Assembly: GCA_035293765.1 (NCBI GenBank)
Contig: DATGMF010000086.1
Coordinates: 1 to 64,000 of the forward strand
DNA length: 64,000 nt
Source: DASRHT01 sp035293765
GTDB lineage: Bacteria > Chloroflexota > Ktedonobacteria > Ktedonobacterales > Ktedonobacteraceae
Direction of reading: 5' to 3'
Shown here: piece by piece, positions 34,040 through 41,904 of the stretch
How positions within the stretch are numbered: the first letter of the stretch is position 1
Layout: each line of letters opens with the position of its first letter
Notes under the pieces: model-generated
The model's database searches: none
What the model was told of the DNA's origin: nothing
What the model saw: the letters and a program-made list of their open reading frames with translations, nothing else
Made by a program: the position numbers and the translations under genes

Positions 34040-35023
34040 TCAGAGCGCGGCATTTCTGAGTTTGTGTTTGATGTGCTCGCGATTGGGTTGGGTATAGCGT
34101 GCAGTAGTTGCCACTGCCGGGGTTCCTTTCCTAGTCACATGGCCCAGCATAACCGCCACCTCTTCCAGGGAAAATCCTGCAGCGCGTAGCCGATGACCAA
34201 AGTCGTGTCGCAAGTCGTGAAACGTAATATCGGCGATCTGTTCCCACTGCTTTCTTGTTGCCCGCTCCTTGACGGTACGCCACCAGGCATGCAGACCTCC
34301 TTCGGTGAGCCGTCTGGGGTGATCATTGAGACGTGTTGTGGCAGGGTGCTCTCGCTGTGAGAGAAACAGAAAAGGACATGTAGTCTGGATGCCGCTGCGT
34401 TCCTTCTCCAGATAGGTACGCAGGGGTTTTCTCGCGTTCTGCGCCAGATCCAGCGTTCGCAGTTGTCCGCGCTTGTACCCAACGGTGATGGAACCTTCCT
34501 TTTTGGTGAGGTGATGAACCTGATCCAGTCGGAACCAGCACACATCGCTGGCCCGGCACCCCGTGTAATAGCCGAGGGCAAAGATGGCTTGTCCGCGCAA
34601 ATCCTCGGCTTCGACCAACTCTTTGAGGATATAGCGCTGGTCAGGCACAAGTTCTCGCGGTGCGAGCAATTGCTGAGCGGGGAACTCGATCCCTCTGGTC
34701 GGGTTGCGTGTGAGCAACCTCTCATCGATGAGCCATTCAGCAAAACTCGAGAGGATGGATTTGGTGCGCTCGCGATGGCTAATACTCGTGCCAGCGAGTT
34801 CCTCAAACAGATAGGTTTGCACGGCTGTTGCCGTCAGGTCTCGCAATGGGTCAAAGGGGGCCGCGTGGTTTGGTAGTGATCCAAGCCAGGTCAAAAACTG
34901 CTGGAGAATCAGCGTGTAGGTTCTCCTCGTGGTTTCTCGTTTCAAGGTCAGTCGGGATAGCTCATAGCGACTCATCCAGGAGAGGATCTCGTCTGCTTCA
35001 CTCATGCGCGGATTATCCATCAT
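34040..35023 (-). CDS. Transposon tyrosine recombinase (TnpI-like resolvase)
   Basis: A site-specific recombinase of 327 residues. The N-terminal SAM-like core-binding domain (about 15-115) is followed by the catalytic domain with Arg157 (GCRASDVC), the H-x-x-R box at His269/Arg272 (HDLRHDFGHRL), LGHVTRKG and nucleophile Tyr310 (TARYTQ). The start at 35023 is preferred because AGGAGGAGG precedes it; a GTG at 35050 would overlap that site. Next to the right terminal repeat of a Tn3-family element, its likely job is resolving the cointegrate formed by replicative transposition, as TnpI does for Tn4430. Confidence 0.88.
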   Translation of the reverse strand: MMDNPRMSEADEILSWMSRYELSRLTLKRETTRRTYTLILQQFLTWLGSLPNHAAPFDPLRDLTATAVQTYLFEELAGTSISHRERTKSILSSFAEWLIDERLLTRNPTRGIEFPAQQLLAPRELVPDQRYILKELVEAEDLRGQAIFALGYYTGCRASDVCWFRLDQVHHLTKKEGSITVGYKRGQLRTLDLAQNARKPLRTYLEKERSGIQTTCPFLFLSQREHPATTRLNDHPRRLTEGGLHAWWRTVKERATRKQWEQIADITFHDLRHDFGHRLRAAGFSLEEVAVMLGHVTRKGTPAVATTARYTQPNREHIKHKLRNAAL

Positions 35024-35059
35024 CGGCTGTTTCTTCCTCCTCCTTGCCACTGATTTCTT

Positions 35060-35170
35060 TTCAGTTCACAGTTTTTCGGGCGTATCCTCAAGGAAGAGAG
35101 CATGACGATGAGCTTGAGGGAGGTGCCAGATTCGGTCCAACTGTAAAGTGAATCGTATTTCAGTTCAGTG
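35060..35170. other. Candidate recombination (resolution) site of the transposon
   Basis: Between the recombinase start and the right terminal repeat lie related 14-base motifs: TTCAGTTCACAGTT at 35060-35073, its near-complement at 35139-35152 (12 of 14 matching), and a partial copy TTCAGTTCAGTG at 35159-35170. Inverted core motifs plus an accessory copy beside the recombinase gene are the arrangement of TnpI-type internal resolution sites. Confidence 0.4.
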
Positions 35171-35252
35171 CTGGCTCTTCCCTTTTACTCTATCAGCACG
35201 AAGAGAAAAACACAAGGGGGGGGCTTTCCACACGCTCCGCAGCTCAGTCAAC

Positions 35253-35291
35253 CCTTAGCGTTGTTTTTCGTTCCATTCATACTCAAGGGCC
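35253..35291 (-). repeat. Right terminal inverted repeat of the Tn3-family transposon
   Basis: Reverse-complement match to the left end over 39 bases with one difference. It ends GGGCC on the plus strand and abuts the TAATT duplication. Confidence 0.95.
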
Positions 35292-35296
35292 TAATT
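35292..35296. repeat. Right copy of the 5-bp target duplication (TAATT)
   Basis: Identical to 19937-19941 and directly next to the right end of the transposon. Confidence 0.92.
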
Positions 35297-36021
35297 ACAT
35301 TTTAGCAATGACCCGGGCAGACCCGCGAACCACAGGGGGCGCGCTCATCGGCTCGCTAGCCGCCGGAGCTGAAGATCGCTGGTCGGACATTGATATCACC
35401 TTCGGGATCGCAACCGATCATGCAATTGAGACCATTCTTGATGACTGGACGCAGATACTTGAGCAGGAATTTGGCGTGCTCAGTCATTTTGATCTGCGCT
35501 CGGGGCCAAGCATTTACCGCGTATTCCTTCTCCCTGATGGCCTGGAGATCGACCTGTCGGTAACGCCTGAAGCGGACTTCGGCGCGCGCGGCCCGAACTT
35601 CCAGAGGCTTTTCGGCACTGCCCGGCAATTGGAACCAGCGCCGCAGCCAGATGCCTCTTCCCTCATCGGTCTGAGCTGGCACCACGTTCTGCACGCTCGT
35701 TCGAGCATTGAGCGTCACAAACCCTGGCGAGCCGAATACTGGATCGGCAGCATTCGCGATTACATCCTCGCCCTGGCCTGCCTGCGCAAAGGGGAAAACG
35801 CCTTTCATGGGCGTGGCGTCGATCTTCTCCCCGCCTCCATCACCGATCCGCTCGCCGGTGCGCTCGTCCGCTCGCTCGATGAGTCAGAACTGCGCCGCGC
35901 CTTAGCTGCGGCAACACGCTGTCTAATCGCTGAGCTGGAAGAATGGGACCACGCGCTTTGCGCTCGCCTCAAGCCGCTGCTGCTAGAATTTGGAGATCTC
36001 CAGGCTGAGGGCCAATCGTGA
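35297..36021 (+). pseudogene. 3' part of the split nucleotidyltransferase-domain gene
   Basis: The interrupted gene encodes an MNT/DNA-polymerase-beta-type nucleotidyltransferase of about 250 residues. The fragment still holds the metal-binding signature IGSLAAGAEDRWSDIDITFG (G-S then D-x-D) and a helical C-terminal domain. Only the first 12 codons are separated by the transposon. An ATG at 35308, 17 bases inside the right junction, is in frame and could restart translation to give a nearly complete 237-residue protein if transcription enters from the element; no good ribosome site is visible. Related proteins include aminoglycoside-adenylyltransferase-like and minimal nucleotidyltransferases; substrate unknown. 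Confidence 0.85.
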
Positions 36022-36138
36022 CAAATCTCTTCTATTGCCTGCTTGCGCCGCTGCGGCTTGCCACGCCCTTGCCGGCTTGATATAATTTTTCCGCCAGGGC
36101 AGGTTAAGATCCAATTTCGTGGAATATGGAAGGATAAT

Positions 36139-36618
36139 ATGGGAAAAGAATTGAGTGCAAGCGCGCAAAAAGTGCAGAACACTCTGGAGACGCTGGGCTT
36201 TTCGTTCCAGGTAGTCGAACTGCCAGACTCTACTCGGACAGCGAAAGAGGCAGCACAGGCTATCGGGTGCCAGGTCGGACAGATCGTCAAGTCGTTGGTA
36301 TTCACAGGGCAACATAGCCATAAACCTGTACTTGTGGTTGCCAGCGGGCTCAATCGTGTCAATGAGCAGCGACTCGGCGCACTGGTTGGCGAGCCGGTAG
36401 AGAAGGCCGACGCCGATTTTGTGCGTCAACGCACTGGTTTCGCCGTTGGGGGGGTACCTCCAGTGGGCCATGTCGAGCCGATAGAAACCTTCATCGACGA
36501 AGACCTGCAACACTACGAGGAAATCTGGGCCGCCGCCGGAACGCCTTTTGCCGTCTTCTGCTTGACGCCAATCGATCTACAGTGTATGACCGGCGGCCAC
36601 GTTGTTGCTATAAAATAA
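36139..36618 (+). CDS. YbaK/EbsC-type aminoacyl-tRNA deacylase
   Basis: This 159-residue protein of the YbaK/ProX family hydrolyses mischarged aminoacyl-tRNA in trans, for example Cys- or Ala-tRNA(Pro). Family landmarks: TAKEAAQAIGCQVGQIVKSL near residue 35, with the conserved Lys in IVKSLVF, and TGFAVGGVPPVGH near 105, the loop forming the active site. The ATG at 36139 has AAGGA just upstream; a longer frame starts without a site. It converges with the integrase gene, four bases apart. Substrate tRNA is not deducible. Confidence 0.9.
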   Translation: MGKELSASAQKVQNTLETLGFSFQVVELPDSTRTAKEAAQAIGCQVGQIVKSLVFTGQHSHKPVLVVASGLNRVNEQRLGALVGEPVEKADADFVRQRTGFAVGGVPPVGHVEPIETFIDEDLQHYEEIWAAAGTPFAVFCLTPIDLQCMTGGHVVAIK

Positions 36619-36622
36619 GCTG

Positions 36623-37585
36623 CTAATACAGCCCATCGGTCGCGCCCGGCTCAACCTCGTCTAGCACATAATATTTGTATGTCGTCTCAATGCTTTTATG
36701 ACGCAGCACCTTCTGGGCCAGGCGAGGATTGGTTTTCGCCAGTTGCGTGCCGACGAAACGTCGCAGGTCGTGGGGTTTTACTTCGGGCAGGCCGACGCGG
36801 CGCGCATAGCCCTTGATGATCAGCCAGACGCCACGACTGGAAAGCGGCTGGTCGGTCAGGCGGCGTTCACCGCGCCCGGCAAAGCCTGTAAAGATGTACG
36901 GGGAGGGGACGGGTCTATTGGTCAGCCAGTCCATAATGGCAGCATAGGCTTCCCGAGTCAGGGGAACAGCATCGTACTCAGCCTCATTTTTGCCGCGGAC
37001 CTCGATAAAATAGCCTTTGCCGCGCCGTTTGATATCGTCCTGCCGCATCTGGCGCAGATCGGAGACCCGCAGGCCGCTGCCGGCAAAGGTATGTAAAATT
37101 GCCAGATCGCGCAGCCCGATCAGCCGCTCCAGGTCAGGCTCATTGGTCATCTGGCGCATCTCCTCCGGCTCGATTTTGATGCGGTTATTCGGGCGTAATC
37201 GCTCTTTTAGTGCAACCGTTTTTACTCCTCGTACGCGTTTAAACCGTTCTGCCGTTCCTTCGGGGACAAAGCCCTGTTCCTCGGCCATTTCCATCATGCG
37301 TTTGACCGCGCTGAGCATACGATTGATCGTGTGGGGGGAGATAGTGGTTTGAGTGGAAAGATAGGTGCGCCACCGGGCGAAGGTGGCATGATTGAGGGCG
37401 GCCTGTCTGGTTTGTGCAAAGGTGAGATAGTGATAAAAGTCGTGGGCATAAATTTTCTGGGAAGACAACGACAGGTGGCCGGCGAGCAGGGTTTGATTGA
37501 AGCCCATCCATTGCTGAATCTGGTGCGTCTTTTCACGCAGAGAAAGTGTCTGCTCGTCATCTGGTCGTATCAGCGCGCGCGTCAT
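36623..37585 (-). CDS. Tyrosine recombinase/integrase (XerC/D-like), stand-alone
   Basis: A phage-integrase-family recombinase of 320 residues. The core-binding domain covers about 35-110 (SLSSQKIYAHDFYHYLTFAQ). Catalytic residues follow: Arg in GSGLRVSDLRQM, Lys in EVRGKNEAEYD, the KPHDLRRFVGTQL box, LRHKSIETTYKYY with His and the Tyr nucleophile. GGAGGG is well placed before the ATG. No attachment site, excisionase or phage gene is adjacent. It is distinct from the transposon recombinase (little similarity beyond the motifs). It may be a chromosomal XerC/D homologue or the residue of an integrated element. Confidence 0.9.
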   Translation of the reverse strand: MTRALIRPDDEQTLSLREKTHQIQQWMGFNQTLLAGHLSLSSQKIYAHDFYHYLTFAQTRQAALNHATFARWRTYLSTQTTISPHTINRMLSAVKRMMEMAEEQGFVPEGTAERFKRVRGVKTVALKERLRPNNRIKIEPEEMRQMTNEPDLERLIGLRDLAILHTFAGSGLRVSDLRQMRQDDIKRRGKGYFIEVRGKNEAEYDAVPLTREAYAAIMDWLTNRPVPSPYIFTGFAGRGERRLTDQPLSSRGVWLIIKGYARRVGLPEVKPHDLRRFVGTQLAKTNPRLAQKVLRHKSIETTYKYYVLDEVEPGATDGLY

Positions 37586-38147
37586 GGGTCCCTCCAGGTG
37601 CGATTTTTGTCTCTTTGCTTATTGTACCACAGATAGCTTCATAAAACAATCCTTTAATGAACCTATTTATTTTTCTTTTTGCCCTGCGGATTCTCTCCCT
37701 CTACGAGGTTTGAAATTGCGGCAAACACACTATGAAGGATAAATAGTGCTTAGACACCGTGAATCTGGATCAAAACATGGAAATGATAGCGTTAGAAGTG
37801 CTCCCTTTTCTCCACTGCCATCTCATCACGGTTACGGTTCGGCTAAATTTTCAATCATCCTTTTCCAATGATCCAGCAAAATGCTCTTTGACTGTTTGTA
37901 GCGTTGAGGGCGCGCTCGCTCGGATACGAGCATGGTGCCAGGCTCACCTGTACTATTATCAGCCTTGACTTTCCTCCATCCCTAAGCCATAATTTAATTA
38001 ATGGGACAATTAATTACAATGTTGTCTCCTGGTTGAACTGGCGTTGCGCACCGCTTCGATAGTAGAGGGACTTTCTTTTCGCCGCAATTATTAATTGGTC
38101 AGTAAATAAATGAACATGGTGCCAGGACGCTAGAGAGAAGGAATCAT
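37586..38147. promoter_or_regulatory. AT-rich upstream region with an operator-like dyad
   Basis: No convincing gene in 560 bases; a 69-codon frame at 37759 lacks a ribosome site. An 8-bp perfect inverted repeat, TAATTAAT at 37995-38002 and its complement at 38009-38016, is followed by a related AT-rich motif near 38090-38108 (ATTATTAATTGGTCAGTAAA). Two similar boxes ahead of the dikinase gene suggest binding of a MarR- or TetR-like regulator. Confidence 0.45.
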
Positions 38148-40895
38148 ATGAGCAGTAAACCACACTCGACCTTATCTCAAGGCAGAGAGAAAGAACAGTA
38201 TATCCTCTTTTTTGAGGAGATTGATCATGCTCTCCTTCCACTTGTGGGAGGCAAAGGGGCGAATCTAGGAGAACTGACACGCGCAGGATTGCCGGTCCCG
38301 CCTGGTTTCTGTATTACTACCGAAGCCTACCAACAGGTTGCCGAGAGGGCAGACCTGAACGAACTGCTGGACAGGTTGGCTAGTAAGGAGGGGCAGACTC
38401 ATAGCGGCGAGATTACGGCGGCCATCCGTGAGCGTTTGCTACAGGTCCCATTTCCACAGGAACTTGCCGATACGGTACGTGGTGCATACTCATCTCTTGG
38501 GAAAGGCAGCCCCTTAGCGGTTGCAGTGCGCTCATCCGCCACAGCCGAGGATCTTCCCTTTGCCAGCTTCGCCGGGCAGCAGGATACGTATTTGAACATT
38601 GTTGGCGAGGATGCCCTGCTGGATGCCATTCGACGCTGCTGGGCCTCGCTCTGGACGGAGCGCGCCGTGAGTTACCGCATGAACAACCAGATTGATCCGC
38701 ATACCGTCAGCCTTGCTGTCGTCGTTCAGCGGATGATCGATGTGGCGGTGGCGGGCGTCCTCTTTACCGCCAATCCACTCACGGGACGACGGCGACAGGC
38801 CGTTATTGACGCCAGCCCGGGCTTAGGAGAAGCAGTCGTTTCTGGCGCGACCAATCCCGATCATTTTGTGGTCAATACGACCAGCGGAGAGATTGTCGAG
38901 CGCCGATTCGGAGATAAACGCGTGATAATTCAGCCCGTACCAGGCGGTGGTACTCAACGCATCGAGCGCGCTGAACAGAGCGATCATGCCTGCCTTACCG
39001 ATGAGCAGGTGCGGGAACTGGCCCAACTGGGGGCAAAGGTTGAGGCGCATTATCAAGCGCCGCAGGATACAGAATGGGCGATTGATAGCAGCGGGAAACT
39101 CTGGCTGACGCAGGCGCGACCGATTACAACGCTCTATCCTCTTCCAACCAACGCTCCCCAATCAGATGATATGCTACGCGTCTACTTTTCTTTTAACGTG
39201 GCTCAGGGCGTCTATCAGCCCATCACGCCAATGGGGCTCGCGTTCTTTCGCCTGATTGCATCCGCTCTGGTGCCGCTGGCAGGCTTTCCTCCAGTACAAG
39301 GAGACGCCGGGCCGCGCTTCGTTGCTGAAGCGGGCATGCGGCTCTTTCTTGACGTCACAGGAGGTCTACGCAATCCCATCGGGCGGCGCATTATCAGCTT
39401 CATACTCCCTTTCGCTGAGGCTCGTTCGTTTGCCTCAACGCAAGTCGTGCTGTCTGATCCGCGCTTGCAAGTGGTCGCCTCCAGGCGCTGGAGCTTTATA
39501 CGCCGGGCGATCATGTTGGTGACGCGCCTCGGCATTCCTCCGCGTGTCCTTCAAGCAATCTTCCGTCCGGCTGTGGCGCGCCAGCGTGTGCTGGCTCTAC
39601 GCGAATGGTTGCTGCGGCAGTTGTCTCCTACCCCTGACGCAAACTCGCTCGCACGACTGGGGCTGGTGGAAAGCTTTGTTCGTCATCGCCTCATTCACGT
39701 CCTGGCGTCGGTCGGCCCGATCCTACTCAGTGGTATTCTCTCCTTTGGACTGGCCGGAAAGCTGTTAGGGAAGCTGGCGACCGCTGACGAGCGGCAGACG
39801 GTGCTGCGTGGTCTGCCCTATAATCCAACGACCGAGATGGATCTTGCCCTCTGGGGCGTTGCCCAGCAGATTTCGGCCCATCAGGATGCAGTCAAATGTA
39901 TGCTCGAACACTCCCTGGAGGAGCTATCCACAGGATATCATCAACAATCTCTCCCACCCGTTGTACAAAACGGCCTTGCTGAATTTTTACGCGCCTACGG
40001 GCACCGGGGCGTAGCCGAGATCGATCTGGGGCTTCCCCGCTGGTCTGAAGACCCGACGCATATTCTGGGCGCGCTCGTGAACTACCTGCGCCTGACGGAT
40101 GAAGATCTGGCACCCAATGTCCAGTTCGCTCGTGGGGCGCGGCAGGCGGATGCGATGGTACAGGAATTGACGGAGCGGGCAACGCAGCGCAACTGGCTGC
40201 GCGGGCGGCTGGTCCACTTCGCTCTGAGGCGCACACGGCTCCTTATGGGGATGCGTGAACTACCAAAATTTTACCTTGTCTGGGTTCTTGCTAGAATCAG
40301 AGAGATTCTACGGCCAGTTGCCGAAGAGCTGGTCTCCGCCGGTCGCCTGCAACAATGCCAGGATCTTTACTTCCTCTCCTTTGCTGAAGCGCGAACAGCC
40401 CTTGCCGGCACAGATATGCGCTCCCTCGTTCGCGAGCGACGCGCTGTGTACGAGCGGGAGATGCATCGTCGCCACATACCGCGAGTGTTGCTCTCCGATG
40501 GTTCTGAGCCGATAGCCGCAACTGAAGGAGATACCGGGGATGCCTTGCAAGGGACTCCAGCTTCTGCCGGGCGGATTACGGCGAAGGCGCGCGTCATCCT
40601 CAATCCTGTCGGCGCGCACCTGGAGCCGGGAGAGATCCTGGTCGCGCCTTCAACCGATCCTGGCTGGACCCCGCTCTTCCTGACCGCCGGAGGGCTGGTC
40701 ATGGAGATGGGAGGCTCGATGTCTCATGGAGCCGTGGTTGCGCGTGAATATGGCATACCGGCAGTCGTTGGCGTCACGGGAGCAACCGAAAAGATCCAGA
40801 ATGGACAGGTGATTACGGTCGATGGCTCGCTCGGCAAGATTGTGCTGGAAGAGGGGTCTGCAAAGCAACAACCAGCAGCGGAGAAGTCCGTTTGA
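38148..40895 (+). CDS. PEP-synthase/rifampin-phosphotransferase-like dikinase
   Basis: A 915-residue ATP-dependent dikinase. The N-terminal ATP-grasp begins FEEIDHALLPLVGGKGANLG and AGLPVPPGFCITT, with AVRSSATAEDLPFASFAGQQ and TGRRRQAVIDASPGLGEAVV further on. A middle helical domain (about 350-770) and a C-terminal swivelling domain with the phospho-carrier His860 in GGSMSHGAVVAREYGIPAVV follow. The order ATP-grasp, substrate domain, His domain and the absence of a PEP/pyruvate barrel match rifampin phosphotransferases rather than PpsA. The substrate domain decides specificity and cannot be judged by eye. AAGGA precedes the ATG. Rifamycin inactivation or another small-molecule phosphorylation is possible. 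Confidence 0.85.
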   Translation: MSSKPHSTLSQGREKEQYILFFEEIDHALLPLVGGKGANLGELTRAGLPVPPGFCITTEAYQQVAERADLNELLDRLASKEGQTHSGEITAAIRERLLQVPFPQELADTVRGAYSSLGKGSPLAVAVRSSATAEDLPFASFAGQQDTYLNIVGEDALLDAIRRCWASLWTERAVSYRMNNQIDPHTVSLAVVVQRMIDVAVAGVLFTANPLTGRRRQAVIDASPGLGEAVVSGATNPDHFVVNTTSGEIVERRFGDKRVIIQPVPGGGTQRIERAEQSDHACLTDEQVRELAQLGAKVEAHYQAPQDTEWAIDSSGKLWLTQARPITTLYPLPTNAPQSDDMLRVYFSFNVAQGVYQPITPMGLAFFRLIASALVPLAGFPPVQGDAGPRFVAEAGMRLFLDVTGGLRNPIGRRIISFILPFAEARSFASTQVVLSDPRLQVVASRRWSFIRRAIMLVTRLGIPPRVLQAIFRPAVARQRVLALREWLLRQLSPTPDANSLARLGLVESFVRHRLIHVLASVGPILLSGILSFGLAGKLLGKLATADERQTVLRGLPYNPTTEMDLALWGVAQQISAHQDAVKCMLEHSLEELSTGYHQQSLPPVVQNGLAEFLRAYGHRGVAEIDLGLPRWSEDPTHILGALVNYLRLTDEDLAPNVQFARGARQADAMVQELTERATQRNWLRGRLVHFALRRTRLLMGMRELPKFYLVWVLARIREILRPVAEELVSAGRLQQCQDLYFLSFAEARTALAGTDMRSLVRERRAVYEREMHRRHIPRVLLSDGSEPIAATEGDTGDALQGTPASAGRITAKARVILNPVGAHLEPGEILVAPSTDPGWTPLFLTAGGLVMEMGGSMSHGAVVAREYGIPAVVGVTGATEKIQNGQVITVDGSLGKIVLEEGSAKQQPAAEKSV

Positions 40896-40916
40896 CACCT
40901 CCTCCCCCTCTATGTT

Positions 40917-40965
40917 ATGATCCTTTTAGTTAACGATACAAAGTATCATTTGCTGAAAGGATCAT
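40917..40965. promoter_or_regulatory. Nested dyads before the zinc-type ABC operon
   Basis: An outer 10-bp inverted repeat (ATGATCCTTT at 40917-40926, complement at 40956-40965) encloses an inner dyad GATAC-AAA-GTATC (40935-40947). The inner element with its flanks resembles Fur/Zur-type boxes. It ends just before the GTG start, so it could be an operator or a structure covering the ribosome site. Confidence 0.5.
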
Positions 40966-40969
40966 CGTT

Positions 40970-41878
40970 GTGCCTCCACGGAGAAACGTATCTCTATGGC
41001 TTTTACCGATGCTTGCGGTCTCACTACTCCTGAGCGCCTGCGGAAGTTCTCCGCAGCCAGGGACAGGCAACACGTCTGCGATTGCGGTGGTGGCTGCTGA
41101 GAACTTTTATGGTAATATCGTGCAACAAATAGGCGGAGATCGCGTCTCGGTCACGAGCATCTTGACCGACCCGACGATAGACCCCCATGAATACGAATCC
41201 AATGTCCAGAATGCCGTAGCTGTGAGCAATGCGCGCTTTGTCATTAAAAATGGCGGTGGCTACGATGGCTGGATGGATCGTCTGTTAGCGGCCTCGCCCA
41301 ACACCGACCGCATGGTACTCACCGCCTACGATGTCGCCCCGGTCAAACTGCCCGATAACGTCCACGTCTGGTATAGCCTTGAGGATATCCGCGCCATTGC
41401 CCGCGCTATTGCCACGAGCTTGAAGAAACTGGACTCTGCTCATGCCACGGTGTTTGATCGCAATTTGCAGCAATTCGAGCAGGCGTTGATGCCAGTGCAG
41501 CAGCGCATTGATACAATGAAAGAGCGATATGCTGGTACTGCCGTTGGACTGACCGAAACGATCTTCCTTTATCAGGCAAATCCGCTTGGGCTCAAAGTCC
41601 TGACGCCTTTTGAGTTTCAAAAAGCCGTCGCCGAAGGTAATGATCCTCCCGCTGGCAGCATTATTGAGACGAACGATCAGGTTGAGCAGAGACTGATCAA
41701 GGTGCTGATTTACAATGCGCAGACAAATACGCCGGTCACAACCAATTTGCTCAACGCTGCAAAAAGACAGCGTATTCCCATCGTCGCGGTAACGGAAACG
41801 ATGCCATCAGCTAAGACGTATCAACAGTGGATGCTTGACCAGCTTGTTTCCCTGCAACATGGATTACAACAACCATAG
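40970..41878 (+). CDS. Zinc/manganese-type ABC transporter substrate-binding lipoprotein
   Basis: A 302-residue cluster 9 (ZnuA/TroA-like) binding lipoprotein with lipobox LLSAC (Cys24). Likely metal ligands are His in TIDPHEYES, His in NVHVWYS, Glu in GLTETIFLYQ where many ZnuA have His, and an acidic residue in VTETMPSAKTY. There is no His-rich loop. The long helix linking the lobes (ARAIATSLKKLD) fits the family. The start is GTG with GAAAGGA upstream. Two permease genes follow within 30 bases; no ATPase gene is present. Confidence 0.88.
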   Translation: MPPRRNVSLWLLPMLAVSLLLSACGSSPQPGTGNTSAIAVVAAENFYGNIVQQIGGDRVSVTSILTDPTIDPHEYESNVQNAVAVSNARFVIKNGGGYDGWMDRLLAASPNTDRMVLTAYDVAPVKLPDNVHVWYSLEDIRAIARAIATSLKKLDSAHATVFDRNLQQFEQALMPVQQRIDTMKERYAGTAVGLTETIFLYQANPLGLKVLTPFEFQKAVAEGNDPPAGSIIETNDQVEQRLIKVLIYNAQTNTPVTTNLLNAAKRQRIPIVAVTETMPSAKTYQQWMLDQLVSLQHGLQQP

Positions 41879-41904
41879 GCAAGCGAAAAGAGAAAGAGCT
41901 CCCA

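Larger units (their letters stand above)
19942..35291 (-). mobile_element. Complete Tn3-family transposon carrying arsenate-resistance and pst genes (15,350 bp)
   Basis: The element is bounded by 39-bp terminal inverted repeats (38 of 39 identical) and a perfect TAATT target duplication. The repeats contain GGAACGAAAA and end in CTAAGG, like the Tn3 consensus. The transposase gene lies at the left end and a tyrosine recombinase at the right, which would resolve cointegrates as TnpI does in Tn4430. About 11 kb of cargo lies between, all on the minus strand: arsR-arsC fusion, aquaglyceroporin, pstSCAB, second ABC ATPase, second aquaglyceroporin, arsC, flavin disulfide reductase and small genes. 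Intact ends, an intact host frame and a full-length transposase imply a recent and possibly active insertion. Confidence 0.95.

Noticed and set aside
37759..37968. 69-codon open frame before the dikinase
   Set aside because: No ribosome site, no protein-like pattern, and it lies in an AT-rich regulatory region.
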